From Candidatus Propionivibrio dominans (GTDB taxonomy: Bacteria > Pseudomonadota > Gammaproteobacteria > Burkholderiales > Rhodocyclaceae), in the NCBI GenBank assembly GCA_016709335.1, contig JADJNC010000029.1, positions 1 through 48,773 on the forward strand: a stretch of 48,773 nucleotides of DNA, in the 5' to 3' direction. The position numbers and the translations under genes were made by a program. The notes beneath the pieces are model-generated. The model did not search any database. It saw nothing but the letters and a program-made list of their open reading frames with translations, and had not been told where the DNA came from. Each line of letters begins with the position of its first letter. The stretch's first letter is position 1. Of the stretch, positions 16,388 to 25,089 are shown in pieces.

Positions 16388-17842
16388 ATGACCGAGATTC
16401 CCATGTTCACTGCGCTGCTGACGGTACTGGTCTGGCTGATTCACCTGGGTTTCATGGCGCGCGCCATTCTGCGCCCGCACCGTGACCCGGCGTCGCGATT
16501 CGCCTGGGTGATCGTCATGGCCGTGCTGCCGGGAGTCGGCATCGTCGCCTACCTCCTGCTCGGTGAAACTAACATCGGCCGCCGCCGCGTGGCCAGCCTG
16601 CGGGGCGTGCTCGGGCGGCTGCCGGATGTGGCCGACACGCCGGGTGTGCAGGACGTGAATTTCCAGGCGGACATTGCGCCGCACTACGCCCACCTGTTCC
16701 AGGTCGGGTATTCGGTGAATGGCTTTCACCCGCTCGGCGGCAATCAGGCGCGTCTGCTGCCGGATTCGAATTCGTGCATCGATGCCATGGTCGCCGACAT
16801 CGATGCCGCCAGCGATCATGTTCATCTGATGTTCTACATCTGGCTGCCGGACAACAACGGGCTGAAGGTGGTCGAGGCGCTGAAGCGCGCCGCGGCGCGC
16901 CAGGTTGACTGCCGGGCGATGGCCGACGGGCTGGGCTCACGCATGATGATTGCCTCGGAGCACTGGCGTGACCTGCGCGCTGCCGGCGTCCAGGTGGCCA
17001 CTGCGCTGCCGATCGGCAATCTGCTGGTGCGTGCGTTGCGCGGGCGCATCGATCTGCGCAACCATCGCAAGATCATGGTCATCGACAACCGGATCACCTA
17101 TTGCGGGAGCCAGAATTGTGCCGACCCCGAGTTCCGCGTCAAGGCGAAGTTTGCGCCCTGGGTCGATGCCATGATCCGTTTTACCGGCCCGATCGCCCGC
17201 CAGAACCAGCACCTGTTTGCCAGCGACTGGATGGCCGAGGTCGAGGAGGACATTTCCGGCGTGCTGCGCCAGCCCCTGCCGCCGGGCGAACCCGGCTTCA
17301 CCGCGCAGGTGATTGGTACCGGGCCGAGCGCGCGCTATTCGGCGATGCCCGAGGTGTTCGAGACGTTGATGTTTGCGGCGCGGCGCGAGCTCTTCATTAC
17401 GACGCCCTACTACGTGCCCGACGAGGCGATGCAGGGCGCCCTGTGCGCCAGCGCACGGCGCGGCGTGGCGACGACGATCCTATTCCCGGCGCGCAACGAT
17501 TCATGGATTGTCGGAGCGGCCAGTCGTAGCTACTACGCCGATCTGCTCGCCGCCGGAGTCAGGATTTTCGAATACCAGGGAGGTCTGCTGCACACCAAGT
17601 CATTGACTGTGGATGGGGAACTTGCGCTGATCGGCTCGGCGAACATGGACCGCCGCAGCTTCGAGCTGAATTTCGAGAACAACATCCTGTTCCATGATGC
17701 GGCCCTCACCGCCGAGGTGCGTCGTCGCCAGGACGCCTACCTGGCGCAGTCCCGCCCGGTGACCGCCGCGATGGTGGCGCAATGGCCGATGACTCGCCGG
17801 CTGTTGAACAACACCGTCGCCATGTTCGGCCCGGTGTTGTGA
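16388..17842 (+). CDS. cls: Cardiolipin synthase (phospholipase D family)
   Basis: The start ATG 16388 gives 484 residues; an ATG at 16403 would remove five. Two N-terminal membrane helices (about 7-27 and 38-58) with the R-F-A-W-V and LPGVGIVAYLLLGE wording of bacterial ClsA-type enzymes are followed by two phospholipase D motifs. Motif 1 is NHRKIMVID with H226, K228, D233 and motif 2 is LHTKSLTVDG with H402, K404, D409. It condenses two phosphatidylglycerol molecules, or transfers a phosphatidyl group, to make cardiolipin in the inner membrane. The frame is open for 100 codons upstream through the 202-bp repeat, but that extension has no family match and is not taken as coding. Confidence 0.93.
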   Translation: MTEIPMFTALLTVLVWLIHLGFMARAILRPHRDPASRFAWVIVMAVLPGVGIVAYLLLGETNIGRRRVASLRGVLGRLPDVADTPGVQDVNFQADIAPHYAHLFQVGYSVNGFHPLGGNQARLLPDSNSCIDAMVADIDAASDHVHLMFYIWLPDNNGLKVVEALKRAAARQVDCRAMADGLGSRMMIASEHWRDLRAAGVQVATALPIGNLLVRALRGRIDLRNHRKIMVIDNRITYCGSQNCADPEFRVKAKFAPWVDAMIRFTGPIARQNQHLFASDWMAEVEEDISGVLRQPLPPGEPGFTAQVIGTGPSARYSAMPEVFETLMFAARRELFITTPYYVPDEAMQGALCASARRGVATTILFPARNDSWIVGAASRSYYADLLAAGVRIFEYQGGLLHTKSLTVDGELALIGSANMDRRSFELNFENNILFHDAALTAEVRRRQDAYLAQSRPVTAAMVAQWPMTRRLLNNTVAMFGPVL

Positions 17843-17861
17843 GGGGGGCGCTGATCCTGTT

Positions 17862-17910
17862 CAGAGGACAGAGGACAGAGGACAGAGGACAGAGGACAGA
17901 GGACAGAGGA
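17862..17910 (+). repeat. Heptanucleotide tandem repeat, seven copies
   Basis: CAGAGGA is repeated seven times without interruption, followed by a decayed CAAAGG. It starts 20 bases after the cardiolipin synthase stop in the convergent gap with the cytochrome gene. A 7-bp unit would shift frame if coding, but no gene crosses it; copy number may vary between strains. Confidence 0.9.
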
Positions 17911-17929
17911 CAAAGGGCATTATCATAGA

Positions 17930-18034
17930 CCCTCATCCTCGGCCCTTCTCCCGCAGGGCGAAGGGTGCAAACCCCCTCTCCCCGCGGGAGAGGGTCGGGG
18001 TGAGGGCCAAAGATTCGTCTAGCCTGGTGTTGTG
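17930..18034. repeat. Long palindromic intergenic repeat, copy 1 (CCCTCATCC...GGGTGAGGG)
   Basis: It starts CCCTCATCCTCGGCCCTTCT and contains the near-perfect hairpin CCCTCTCCCC/GGGAGAGGG, then GGTCGGGGTGAGGGCC and a shared tail CCTGGTGTTG. The copy at 28369-28474 is the same apart from small indels; a partial one is at 12605-12632. Both full copies lie between converging genes, so they may serve as two-way transcription terminators. Confidence 0.8.
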
Positions 18035-18066
18035 GTTGTCGCACTCAACCGTGGTTTCCAGGACGC

Positions 18067-20494
18067 TCAGCGCGCTTCCAGTTCCGCCACCAGTGCTTTG
18101 ACATTTGCATTATCCGGCAGCAGCCCGGCGAGTTCTCTGGCGTAACCCAGCGCCGCTGGCCGGTCACCCGACTCGCGACTCATCGAGAGCAGTGCGCCGA
18201 GGATGTCGAGATTGCCGGGATGGCGCTTGTTGGCGTTGCGCAGGATGACCAGGGCCTGATCGCGCTGGCCGGCCGAATGCACTGCAATGGCCTGGACATA
18301 GGCATAGCGCGCGTTGTCGGGAGCGAGCCGGGCGGCCTCGACGAATTCCTTGAGCGCTGCCGCGTTCTCCTTCTTGCGCGTCAGCAGCAGGCCCAGCGCA
18401 TGGTGCAGGTCGGCATCGCGTGGCATCGCGGCCAGACCCTGGCGCAAGACTTTCTCGCCTTCCGCTTCGCGCCCTTGCTGGCGCAGGGCGTCGGCCAGAT
18501 TGACATAGGCCCCCGGGAATTTCGGGTCGAGTGCGATGGCCCGCTGGTAGGCGGCAATGGCCTCGGCGGCGCGGCCCTGGCGCAAACGCAGATTGCCGAG
18601 GTTGAGGTTACCCGAGGGCCAGTCGGCCTCCAGCGCCAGCGATTCTTCAAGCTCCTTGCCGGCTGCCGCGCGCGCCGCGAGCTGGCCCGCCGGAAGCTGG
18701 CTGTCCGGTACATCGGCAAGAAGGCGAGCGGCTTCGATGCGTACGCCGCGGATGGGGTCGGCGAGCGCGGGCGAAGCACTAAGCACGCGGTTGGTGCGGT
18801 CCATCGGCTCGATCATGCCGAGCGCGGCGAGGCGCACCTGTGGATCGCTGTCCTTGAGCAGCGCACGTGCGTTGTGCAAGGTGCTGGGGCTGACAAAGGG
18901 CTGCGCCAGCGTTGCCGCTGCCGCCCGCACCACGCCCGGTTGCGCCGTGTTGCCGGCCAGTTCGAGCAGATCGGGCAACGCTTTCATGCCCTGCGTGGTG
19001 GCCGCATGCAGCGTCGTGCCGTAGTGCGGACGCTGGCGCCAGGCCTTGCCGTACCAGGTGTCCATGGCGCTGGCCGCCCATTGCGGTTTTTTGTCGGTAT
19101 GGCACTGGGTACAGGCATTCGGGCTGCCCAGCGAGATCGACAGGTCGGGGCGCGGCACGCGCATGCTGTGATCCTGCCGCGCGTGGATCACCATGTAGTT
19201 CTGCGTCGGCATGTGGCAGGTGACGCACTGCGCTCCCTTGCCGTCGGCCAGGTGCCTGTGGTGTTTGGGTGCATCGAACTCGGCGGCATTGTGGCAGCGG
19301 GTGCACAGCGCATTGCCTTCGGCACGCATCTTCAGCGAATGCGGCTCGTGACAATCCATGCAGGTCACGCCGGACTGGTGCATTTTGCTCTGCAGGAACG
19401 AGGTCCACACATAAACCTCCTCCCGCTGCTGGCCATCGGCGTGATAGTTGGGGGCCAGCGGCAAGGCCAGGCGATGGGTATTCTCAAGCGCTTCGCCGGC
19501 CTTTCGGTCTTCGCTCAGCGTCGAACGGCGGGAATGACATGCGGCGCAGGTATTCATCCCGGCCGGCTCGGCCGGGTGGTCGCGCACGGCAAACCGGGCG
19601 TCGGCAGTGGGGAATTTCCAGGCCTCCTGCCAGCGCGATTTCAGGCTGGGCAAACCCCTGTCCCCGGTTTCCGGATAGGGAGGCTTGGCGTTGGCGGCCC
19701 ACTGCACATGATTCGATCCCTGGGAATGGCATGCTTCGCAGGCGACGTTGATTTCGCTGAAGGTGGTTTTGTAGGTGTTGCTGGCCGCGTCGTAGCCCTT
19801 GCGCAAATCGGTTGAATGGCACTCGGCGCATTGCAGCGCCCAGTTCTGGTAAAGGCCGGTCCAATGCAAGGGGTCATTGGAATCGACCTTCTGGCCGGGC
19901 TGCAGGTGGAACCAGCGTTGCCCTCCCTGACTTTTGGCCCGCGCGTCCCAGGCGTGCTGAAGAAACTGGTAACGCCCGCCCGGGGAAGGCGACCATGTAC
20001 TGTTGCAAGGGGTAGACCCCGAAGGTGTGGCTTATTTCGTAGTCGGCCAGCTTGCCGTCCGGCCCGTCGGTACGCACCATGAACTTGTCACCACGCCGGA
20101 AAAAGCTCGTTTCGATGCCATTGTACTTGAACCTGGCGTTGGCGAAATTGCCGAGTACGGTGGCCTCGGTGGCGACCTGCATGGCCAGATCGTGATGCGA
20201 GCCTGACCAGGCCTTGAATTCGGGCTCGTGGCAGGTCTTGCAGACTTGTGCGCCAACGTAGCTCGCCGGATTGGCCGGCGGCGCGGCCGCTGTCGTGGCC
20301 AGCAGCGATGGCGTTGGGGCGGATGCGGGCGGTGGTGTCTTGTGCGAAGCGGCGAAGTAGACGATGCCGGCGATCAACAGCAGCAGCGCCAGCCCGGCGG
20401 CAATCAGCCCGTTGCGCTTGGGCTGCGCAGCGGTGGGGACGGGCGGCAGGGTAGCCGGTGGCGGGGTGGCCTTGCTTCTCGATTTTCTGCTCAT
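18067..20494 (-). pseudogene. Membrane-anchored octahaem c-type cytochrome with C-terminal TPR repeats; one frameshift
   Basis: An N-terminal membrane anchor (about residues 29-48) precedes eight CxxCH haem sites: CKTCH (C85), CAECH, CEACH, CAACH, CMDCH, CTRCH, CVTCH and CTQCH. A HEAT-like segment and at least three TPR repeats follow (GNLNLGNLRLRQGR, GAYVNLADALRQQGR, LHHALGLLLTRKKEN). The first haem lies in the frame 20494-19874, the rest in the frame ending at 18067. One extra G in a GGG run near 19985 explains the switch: removing it gives FPGGRYQFLQHAWDAR across the join and a protein of about 808 residues. Related cytochrome c554-like TPR proteins take part in periplasmic electron transfer; the partner is unknown. 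The gene may be intact if the extra G is an error. Confidence 0.85.
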
Positions 20495-20611
20495 CGTTGC
20501 AGCACGTTTCTTGACGTAAAAGGCAGGCCGGCGGGAATCGAATCAACACGCCAGGGCCAGGGCGGGAATCGCGACGAGTATAGCCGAATTGCCCCGGTAT
20601 GAGCATTTCGC

Positions 20612-20682
20612 GCTCATTCCGGCGCAGGCCGGAATCCAGGTTTTTGCGCACCAACTGGGTCCCGGCTTCCGCCGGGACGACG
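20612..20682. repeat. GTCATTCCGG-type palindromic repeat
   Basis: CTCATTCCGGCGCAGGCCGG at the left and CCCGGCTTCCGCCGGGACGA at the right form two hairpins. This is another variant of the intergenic family at 703 and 12052. Confidence 0.6.
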
Positions 20683-20699
20683 GTTTCCGAATAAGTCCA

Positions 20700-20812
20700 G
20701 TAGGTCGGGTTAGCGCAGCGTCCCCCAGGAGGATTTGCTTCGCAGCATAACCCGACGGCAGTCGGATGCGGCATACACTGGCGTCGGGTTACACTGCGCT
20801 AACCCGACCTAC
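20700..20812. repeat. 113-bp element with 19-bp perfect inverted termini
   Basis: GTAGGTCGGGTTAGCGCAG (20700-20718) is matched exactly in inverse by CTGCGCTAACCCGACCTAC (20794-20812). Inside, the CGGGTTA/TAACCCG theme recurs (CATAACCCGACGG, GCGTCGGGTTACACTGCG), so the whole unit can fold into a nested cruciform. Similar 'AGGTCGGGTTAGCGC' repeats are widespread in bacterial intergenic DNA as far as I recall. Confidence 0.8.
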
Positions 20813-21027
20813 AATGTCTACGATGTGTCACTTGTACCTAACCAATTCAAACTTCAAATGCAAGAAAAGAGGAAGTTATTTCGTAGTCTTTCCTAAGAGC
20901 AATTTACCGTACCATCGGATCGTGCATCAATGACAGACAGAAGGCGCTCGGCTATGATCGCAAGGATGCGTGCAGACCGGTGGCTGTTTGCCTCGGGCGC
21001 ATGATTTCAGCTTACGGGAGGCGCGAG

Positions 21028-21993
21028 ATGACAGTGTTTATCAGAGCAATGCTGGCGCTTCTTTTAGCTGCCGGCCTGTCGGCGCAGGCCGCTACGCAGC
21101 CGGTTTCGACGTACCAGGGCCCGTGCGACGCGTCGGCGGCCGTCGCACTCGACGCCGGGCACTTTGTCGTCGGTAACGACGAGCACAACACGCTTTACAT
21201 CTATCGGCGCGGGCAGGCGAAGGCCATCGCTTCGCTGAATCTGTCGAAGTTCCTCGACACCGGTGCCGAGCAGGAGTCCGACATCGAAGGCGCCGCTGCC
21301 GTCGGCCAGCGCATCTACTGGATCACTTCGCATGGCCGCGACGGGAAGGGCAAGGCCAGACCGGGCCGCCACCGCTTCTTTGCCACCGAGCTGCTGCCCG
21401 GCAACCCGCCTGCGCTGAAACCGCTCGGCGAACCCTACACCCGGCTGCTGCACGACATGCAGGAGTCCGCCGTGCTCAGGCCCTACAGGCTGGGCGACGC
21501 AGCGCGTCTGGCCGCCGAGGCTGACGGCGGCTTCAACATCGAGGGGCTGGCGGCGACGCCCGCAGGCACCCTGCTGATCGGTCTGCGCAACCCGCTGCCG
21601 CAGCAGCGCGCGCTGCTCATACCGCTCGAGAACCCCGGCGAAGTGATCACCGGCCGGCCGGCCCGCTTCGGCACGCCGATCGAGCTCGACCTCGGGCGGC
21701 GCGGAATCCGCAGCATCGAGCGGGTCGGTGAAAGCTACCTGATCGCCGCCGGGCCGACGGCCGACAGCGGCAGCTTTGCGCTCTTCCGCTGGTCAGGCCG
21801 CCCCGGTGATGCGGCATCGCAACTCACAGGAATCGATCTGGATGACCTGCGCCCCGAGGCCCTGTTCGCGATTCCGCACACCGGCCAGGTGCAATTGCTG
21901 AGTGACGACGGCGGTGTGACGATTGATGGCGTCAAGTGCAAAAAGCTGCCCACAAGCCGGCAGACATTCCGCAGCCTGATCTTTACCCCGTAG
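21028..21993 (+). CDS. Secreted DUF3616-domain protein
   Basis: ATG 21028 is chosen because GGGAGG lies six bases upstream, giving 321 residues. A signal peptide covers about residues 1-22 (LLLAAGLSAQAA). The mature part shows the DUF3616 pattern of a beta-propeller-like domain: SAAVALDAGHFVVGNDEHNT followed by LYIYRR, SDIEGAAAVGQRIYWITSHG, NIEGLAATPAGTLLIGLRNP and GIRSIERVGESYLIAAGP. The function of this family is not known; the repeated GNDE/EGAA/EGLA blocks look like propeller blades. It stands alone, converging on the ClC gene with only 34 bases between stops. Confidence 0.82.
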   Translation: MTVFIRAMLALLLAAGLSAQAATQPVSTYQGPCDASAAVALDAGHFVVGNDEHNTLYIYRRGQAKAIASLNLSKFLDTGAEQESDIEGAAAVGQRIYWITSHGRDGKGKARPGRHRFFATELLPGNPPALKPLGEPYTRLLHDMQESAVLRPYRLGDAARLAAEADGGFNIEGLAATPAGTLLIGLRNPLPQQRALLIPLENPGEVITGRPARFGTPIELDLGRRGIRSIERVGESYLIAAGPTADSGSFALFRWSGRPGDAASQLTGIDLDDLRPEALFAIPHTGQVQLLSDDGGVTIDGVKCKKLPTSRQTFRSLIFTP

Positions 21994-22027
21994 CGGTGTG
22001 CGGGCCTGCATGCAGCTTCAGCGCATG

Positions 22028-23389
22028 TTATTTCTGGGCGTTGTATTGATCAACGTCCCCTGTCGTCCTCTTGCTCCGGATGAGTGACCGCTCCTTGAGC
22101 GAGTCCAGGATTGACATGTCGCCGAACAGTGTCGACACCAGCATCGCTGCAAAGCAGGCCACGATCATGGGCAGCAACATCGTCAGGTTGGCCGTCATCT
22201 CGGCTACCAGCACAATCGCAGTGAGCGGTGCGCGCACGATTGCGGTGAACAGTGCCGCCATCCCGACCAGGGCAAATCCTTCAGGTTCGAACGCCATGCC
22301 AGGGAAAGCGAGTGCACAGAGCAACCCGATCCAAAGACCGAGTTCGGCACCGAGCGCCAGTAACGGTACAAGCAAGCCCCCTGGCGCCCCTGCGGCGACA
22401 GAAAGCGCAATGAGACCGAGCCGGAAAAGGAAAAGAGCGGGGAGGACCGCCAGGGTCCCTTCGCCGCGCAGTGCCTGTTGTGCAAGTCCGTCGCCTGCGC
22501 CAACCAGCGAGGGGGCGAACCAGGCGATCGCTCCCACGGCCGCACCCACCAGCGCGGCTCGCAATTCGACGGGCAGGGCCGAAAACCGGTCGGCAGTCCG
22601 GAGTGTCGCGAGCAAGGTCCGGTTGTAGAGCGTGCCGGCAAGCCCTGCCCCGATGCCGAGCAAAACGAAATACGGCATCTTGTCCAGGCCGGGTTGTGCA
22701 AGGGCTCCCACTGTGAATTCGGGTGTATCGCCGAATGTCGCACGCCCGACCCAAATCGCAACGGCAGACGCGGCAAGTGCAGCAATCACCAGCCGCGCCT
22801 CAAAGCGTTTTAGCAGCCCCTCGAAAACGAATAAAGCCCCCGCGATGGGCGCATTGAACGCCACCGCAAAGCCTGCGCCGGCTCCCGCAGCCATCAGCGC
22901 GCGGCAATCCGTCCAGTTCCGCCGCAGCAGCTTTCCGATCTGGTACGCGATGCTCGCGCCCATCTGAACGATCGGTCCCTCGCGGCCCAGCGCAAGGCCT
23001 GAACCAATCGCAAGCGTGCCAGCCAGAAACTTGACCGGGATAACGCGCAGCGGTGCCGGCGCCACCTCACCATCCAACACCGCCATGACCCGCGGAATCC
23101 CGCTCCCCGAAGCTGAAGGCGCGAGGCATCGCACCATCCACGCAGCGATGGCAGCAGCGCCCGCAACAAGTGCCACGAACAGCACGAATCCACCGATACC
23201 CCAGACATCCATCCGGGCTAGCAACGCATCGCGGAACCGATTCGCCTGCTCAAGTGCCAGGCGGAACAGTGCCCCGATCACTCCAGCACCAAGCCCTGCA
23301 AGAGATGCCATCACGCCCAGCATGATCAGGTCGCTACACGGTCTCCCCTTCGCAACATCCTTGCCGTCGATCTCTGCTTTCGGATTCAC
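22028..23389 (-). CDS. ClC-family chloride/proton antiporter or channel
   Basis: A 453-residue polytopic membrane protein with the ClC selectivity motifs: GSGIP (residues 95-99), GREGP (135-139, gating glutamate E137) and GAPGGLLVP (about 330), in the expected order and spacing. The gating Glu is the one needed for proton coupling in exchanger members, so an H+/Cl- antiporter is the better guess. There is no C-terminal CBS pair. The N-terminus (MNPKAEIDGKDVAKG) is short and cytoplasmic. It moves anions across the inner membrane, typically in acid or ionic stress. No operon partner is visible. Confidence 0.93.
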   Translation of the reverse strand: MNPKAEIDGKDVAKGRPCSDLIMLGVMASLAGLGAGVIGALFRLALEQANRFRDALLARMDVWGIGGFVLFVALVAGAAAIAAWMVRCLAPSASGSGIPRVMAVLDGEVAPAPLRVIPVKFLAGTLAIGSGLALGREGPIVQMGASIAYQIGKLLRRNWTDCRALMAAGAGAGFAVAFNAPIAGALFVFEGLLKRFEARLVIAALAASAVAIWVGRATFGDTPEFTVGALAQPGLDKMPYFVLLGIGAGLAGTLYNRTLLATLRTADRFSALPVELRAALVGAAVGAIAWFAPSLVGAGDGLAQQALRGEGTLAVLPALFLFRLGLIALSVAAGAPGGLLVPLLALGAELGLWIGLLCALAFPGMAFEPEGFALVGMAALFTAIVRAPLTAIVLVAEMTANLTMLLPMIVACFAAMLVSTLFGDMSILDSLKERSLIRSKRTTGDVDQYNAQK

Positions 23390-23438
23390 AATGCCCCCTT
23401 ATGTTGAGCGTATGTTATCTGCAGACCTGTGGTCGCGC

Positions 23439-23456
23439 CAGTGTTGAACTGCAGGT
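23439..23456 (+). repeat. Left copy of an 18-bp direct repeat flanking the ISNCY-type element
   Basis: CAGTGTTGAACTGCAGGT occurs here and, identically, at 24844-24861, immediately outside each proposed end of the insertion sequence. An 18-bp target duplication would fit the long duplications known for IS1202-group elements. Confidence 0.75.
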
Positions 23457-24843
23457 TGTTGCGAGTTTTGATTTGTCCGGTTTGTAGCACGCCAACTGTC
23501 CGGGTTGTCGTAGTTACCTCAAGAAGGAGGTGACCGATGAGACGGACCACGTTGTTACAGGAGATCCGGAAGATGAGATTCGAAGAAGCGTATGCAGGAT
23601 GGAATGGAAGGGCCGGCTGACGCAATCGGCAGCGGGGCTGTTATTGGGGCGTAGGCGAACGCAGTTTCAGGCGTTATCTGGTTCGCTGCGAAGATGATGG
23701 GCTGGATGGGTTGATCGACCGGCGCCTGGAACAGATGGGTCATCACCGAGCCCCGGTCGATGAAGTCATGGCGCTGACCGAACAGTATCAAAGTCGGCAC
23801 AGCGGCTGGAACGTCAAGCACTTCCATAGCTGGTACAAGCGCGAAGGCGGAGCGCGCAGCTACAGCTGGGTCAAGAAGCAACTACAGGAAGCGCAACTTG
23901 TCCCCAAAGCCGCGAAAAAAGGCGCCCACCGCAAACGTCGGGAACGCTCAGCGCTACCGGGCATGATGATTCACCAGGATGGCAGTACCCACGAGTGGAT
24001 TACCGGTCAGCAGTGGGATCTGATCAGCACGATGGACGACGCCACCAGCGAGCACTACTCCCTGTTTTTCGTCGACGAAGAAGGTACGGCGAGCAGTTTC
24101 CGGGGTGTTCGTGACGTCATTGAAGCCCGCGGCCTTTTCAGTTCGTTCTACAGCGACCGGGGAAGCCACTACTGGCACACCCCGGAAGCCGGCGGCAAAG
24201 TCGACAAGGCCAACCCCACCCAATTCGGACGCGCCCTGGCCCATCTGGGCATCGAAATGATTGCCGCCTATTCACCCGAAGCCCGGGGCCGTTCGGAGCG
24301 CGCGTTTGGTACGCATCAAGGCCGTCGCCTCAGGAATTGGCGTTGGCCGGCATTGCGGACATGGCTGCCGCCAACCGCTATCTGCAGGACGTCTATTTAC
24401 CCGCCTTCACGCCGAATTTGCCCAACCGGCCCCGGAGGACGGTTCGGCCTTTGTGCCCTGGGTCGGCGGCCGTCTGGATGACATCCTGTGCGAGCAGTAC
24501 GAACGCACCGTCGGAGCCGACAACTGCGTGCGTTTCCGGAAAATCTGATCCTACAGATCCCGGCAGATCGGCATCGTTGCCACTACGTCAAAGCTAAGGT
24601 CAGCGTGCTTCGCCATGCCGCAGGCAATCTCTCGATCCGCCATGGACCCCGCACGCTGGCCGAGTACACACAGAAAGGTGCATTGATTACCGAGCCAGTG
24701 AAACAGGCCGCCTGACCCGTCCGCCAGGCGCGCCGCGGTGGGAGGAAATCGGCTTCGGGCTACGCCCTCCGCCGATTTCCTCCCACCGCCGAAAAAGCGA
24801 CAATTCATGTGCTACGAAACCGGACAGTTCTAGAAACCCGTGA
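23457..24843 (+). mobile_element. Decayed ISNCY (IS1202-like) insertion sequence
   Basis: The element is about 1.39 kb, bounded by the 18-bp direct repeats. Inverted similarity at the ends is strongest slightly inside: TGTCCGGTTT-GTAGCAC at 23474 against TGTCCGGTTTCGTAGCAC read inward from 24826, with weaker matches out to the ends. It carries one plus-strand transposase remnant. The preserved direct repeats point to a fairly recent insertion despite the frame damage. A further GTCCGGTTGCGTGCTCGCG at 24875 looks like a stray piece of a similar end. Confidence 0.75.
23537..24715 (+). pseudogene. ISNCY-family integrase-like transposase, frameshifted
   Basis: AAGGAGGTGACCG precedes ATG 23537 (MRRTTLLQEIRKMRFEEAY), but the frame stops at about 23620. 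Family sequence resumes in other frames: LTQSAAGLLLG, then FRRYLVRCEDDGLDGLIDRR, then a long good stretch 23711-24320. After about 24310 it shifts again (LPQELALAGIADMAAANRYL, PWVGGRLDDILCEQYERTVG) and ends EPVKQAA at 24715. The DDE-type core is visible: MMIHQDGSTHEW, SEHYSLFFVDEE and SPEARGRSERAFGT. At least three frame breaks make it inactive as given. Confidence 0.85.
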
Positions 24844-24861
24844 CAGTGTTGAACTGCAGGT
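24844..24861 (+). repeat. Right copy of the 18-bp direct repeat
   Basis: Identical to 23439-23456. It directly follows the proposed right end of the insertion sequence. Confidence 0.75.
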
Positions 24862-25089
24862 AAGTTTCAGGTTGTCCGGTTGCGTGCTCGCGTAGAAAGA
24901 TTTACATTGGAGTAACTCCCACTATGCCATGCGGGACAAGCCGTTCTGACAGTGTCCTGTGTTCGAGGTTGTTGAACGGCGACGGAACTATTGGTCACTT
25001 TTGAAATCCAGGTCAAGTTGTGCCGCACCAGTCGGGACGCGGAAGCACATGAAGCAAGCCATGATTTAAGCCACGAAAGGAGAAAGAGC
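24862..25089. other. Leader region of the DUF1254 gene
   Basis: No gene is supported. This 228-base stretch holds an IS-end-like fragment near 24875 and the 5' untranslated region of the DUF1254 gene, ending in AAAGGAGAAAGAGC before ATG 25090. Confidence 0.45.

Larger units (their letters stand above)
20495..21027. other. Intergenic stretch made largely of two repeats
   Basis: This gap between the divergent cytochrome and DUF3616 genes has no supported gene. It holds a GTCATTCC-type palindrome (20612-20682) and a 113-bp element with 19-bp perfect inverted ends (20700-20812). About 215 bases of lower-GC leader before the DUF3616 start follow. Confidence 0.6.

Noticed and set aside
17862..17910. 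CRISPR-like array
   Set aside because: The unit is only 7 bp with no spacers, a simple tandem repeat. No cas gene is in the window.
18220..19815. 531-codon plus-strand frame opposite the cytochrome/TPR gene
   Set aside because: The minus strand encodes eight CxxCH sites and TPR repeats. The plus frame is a compositional shadow.
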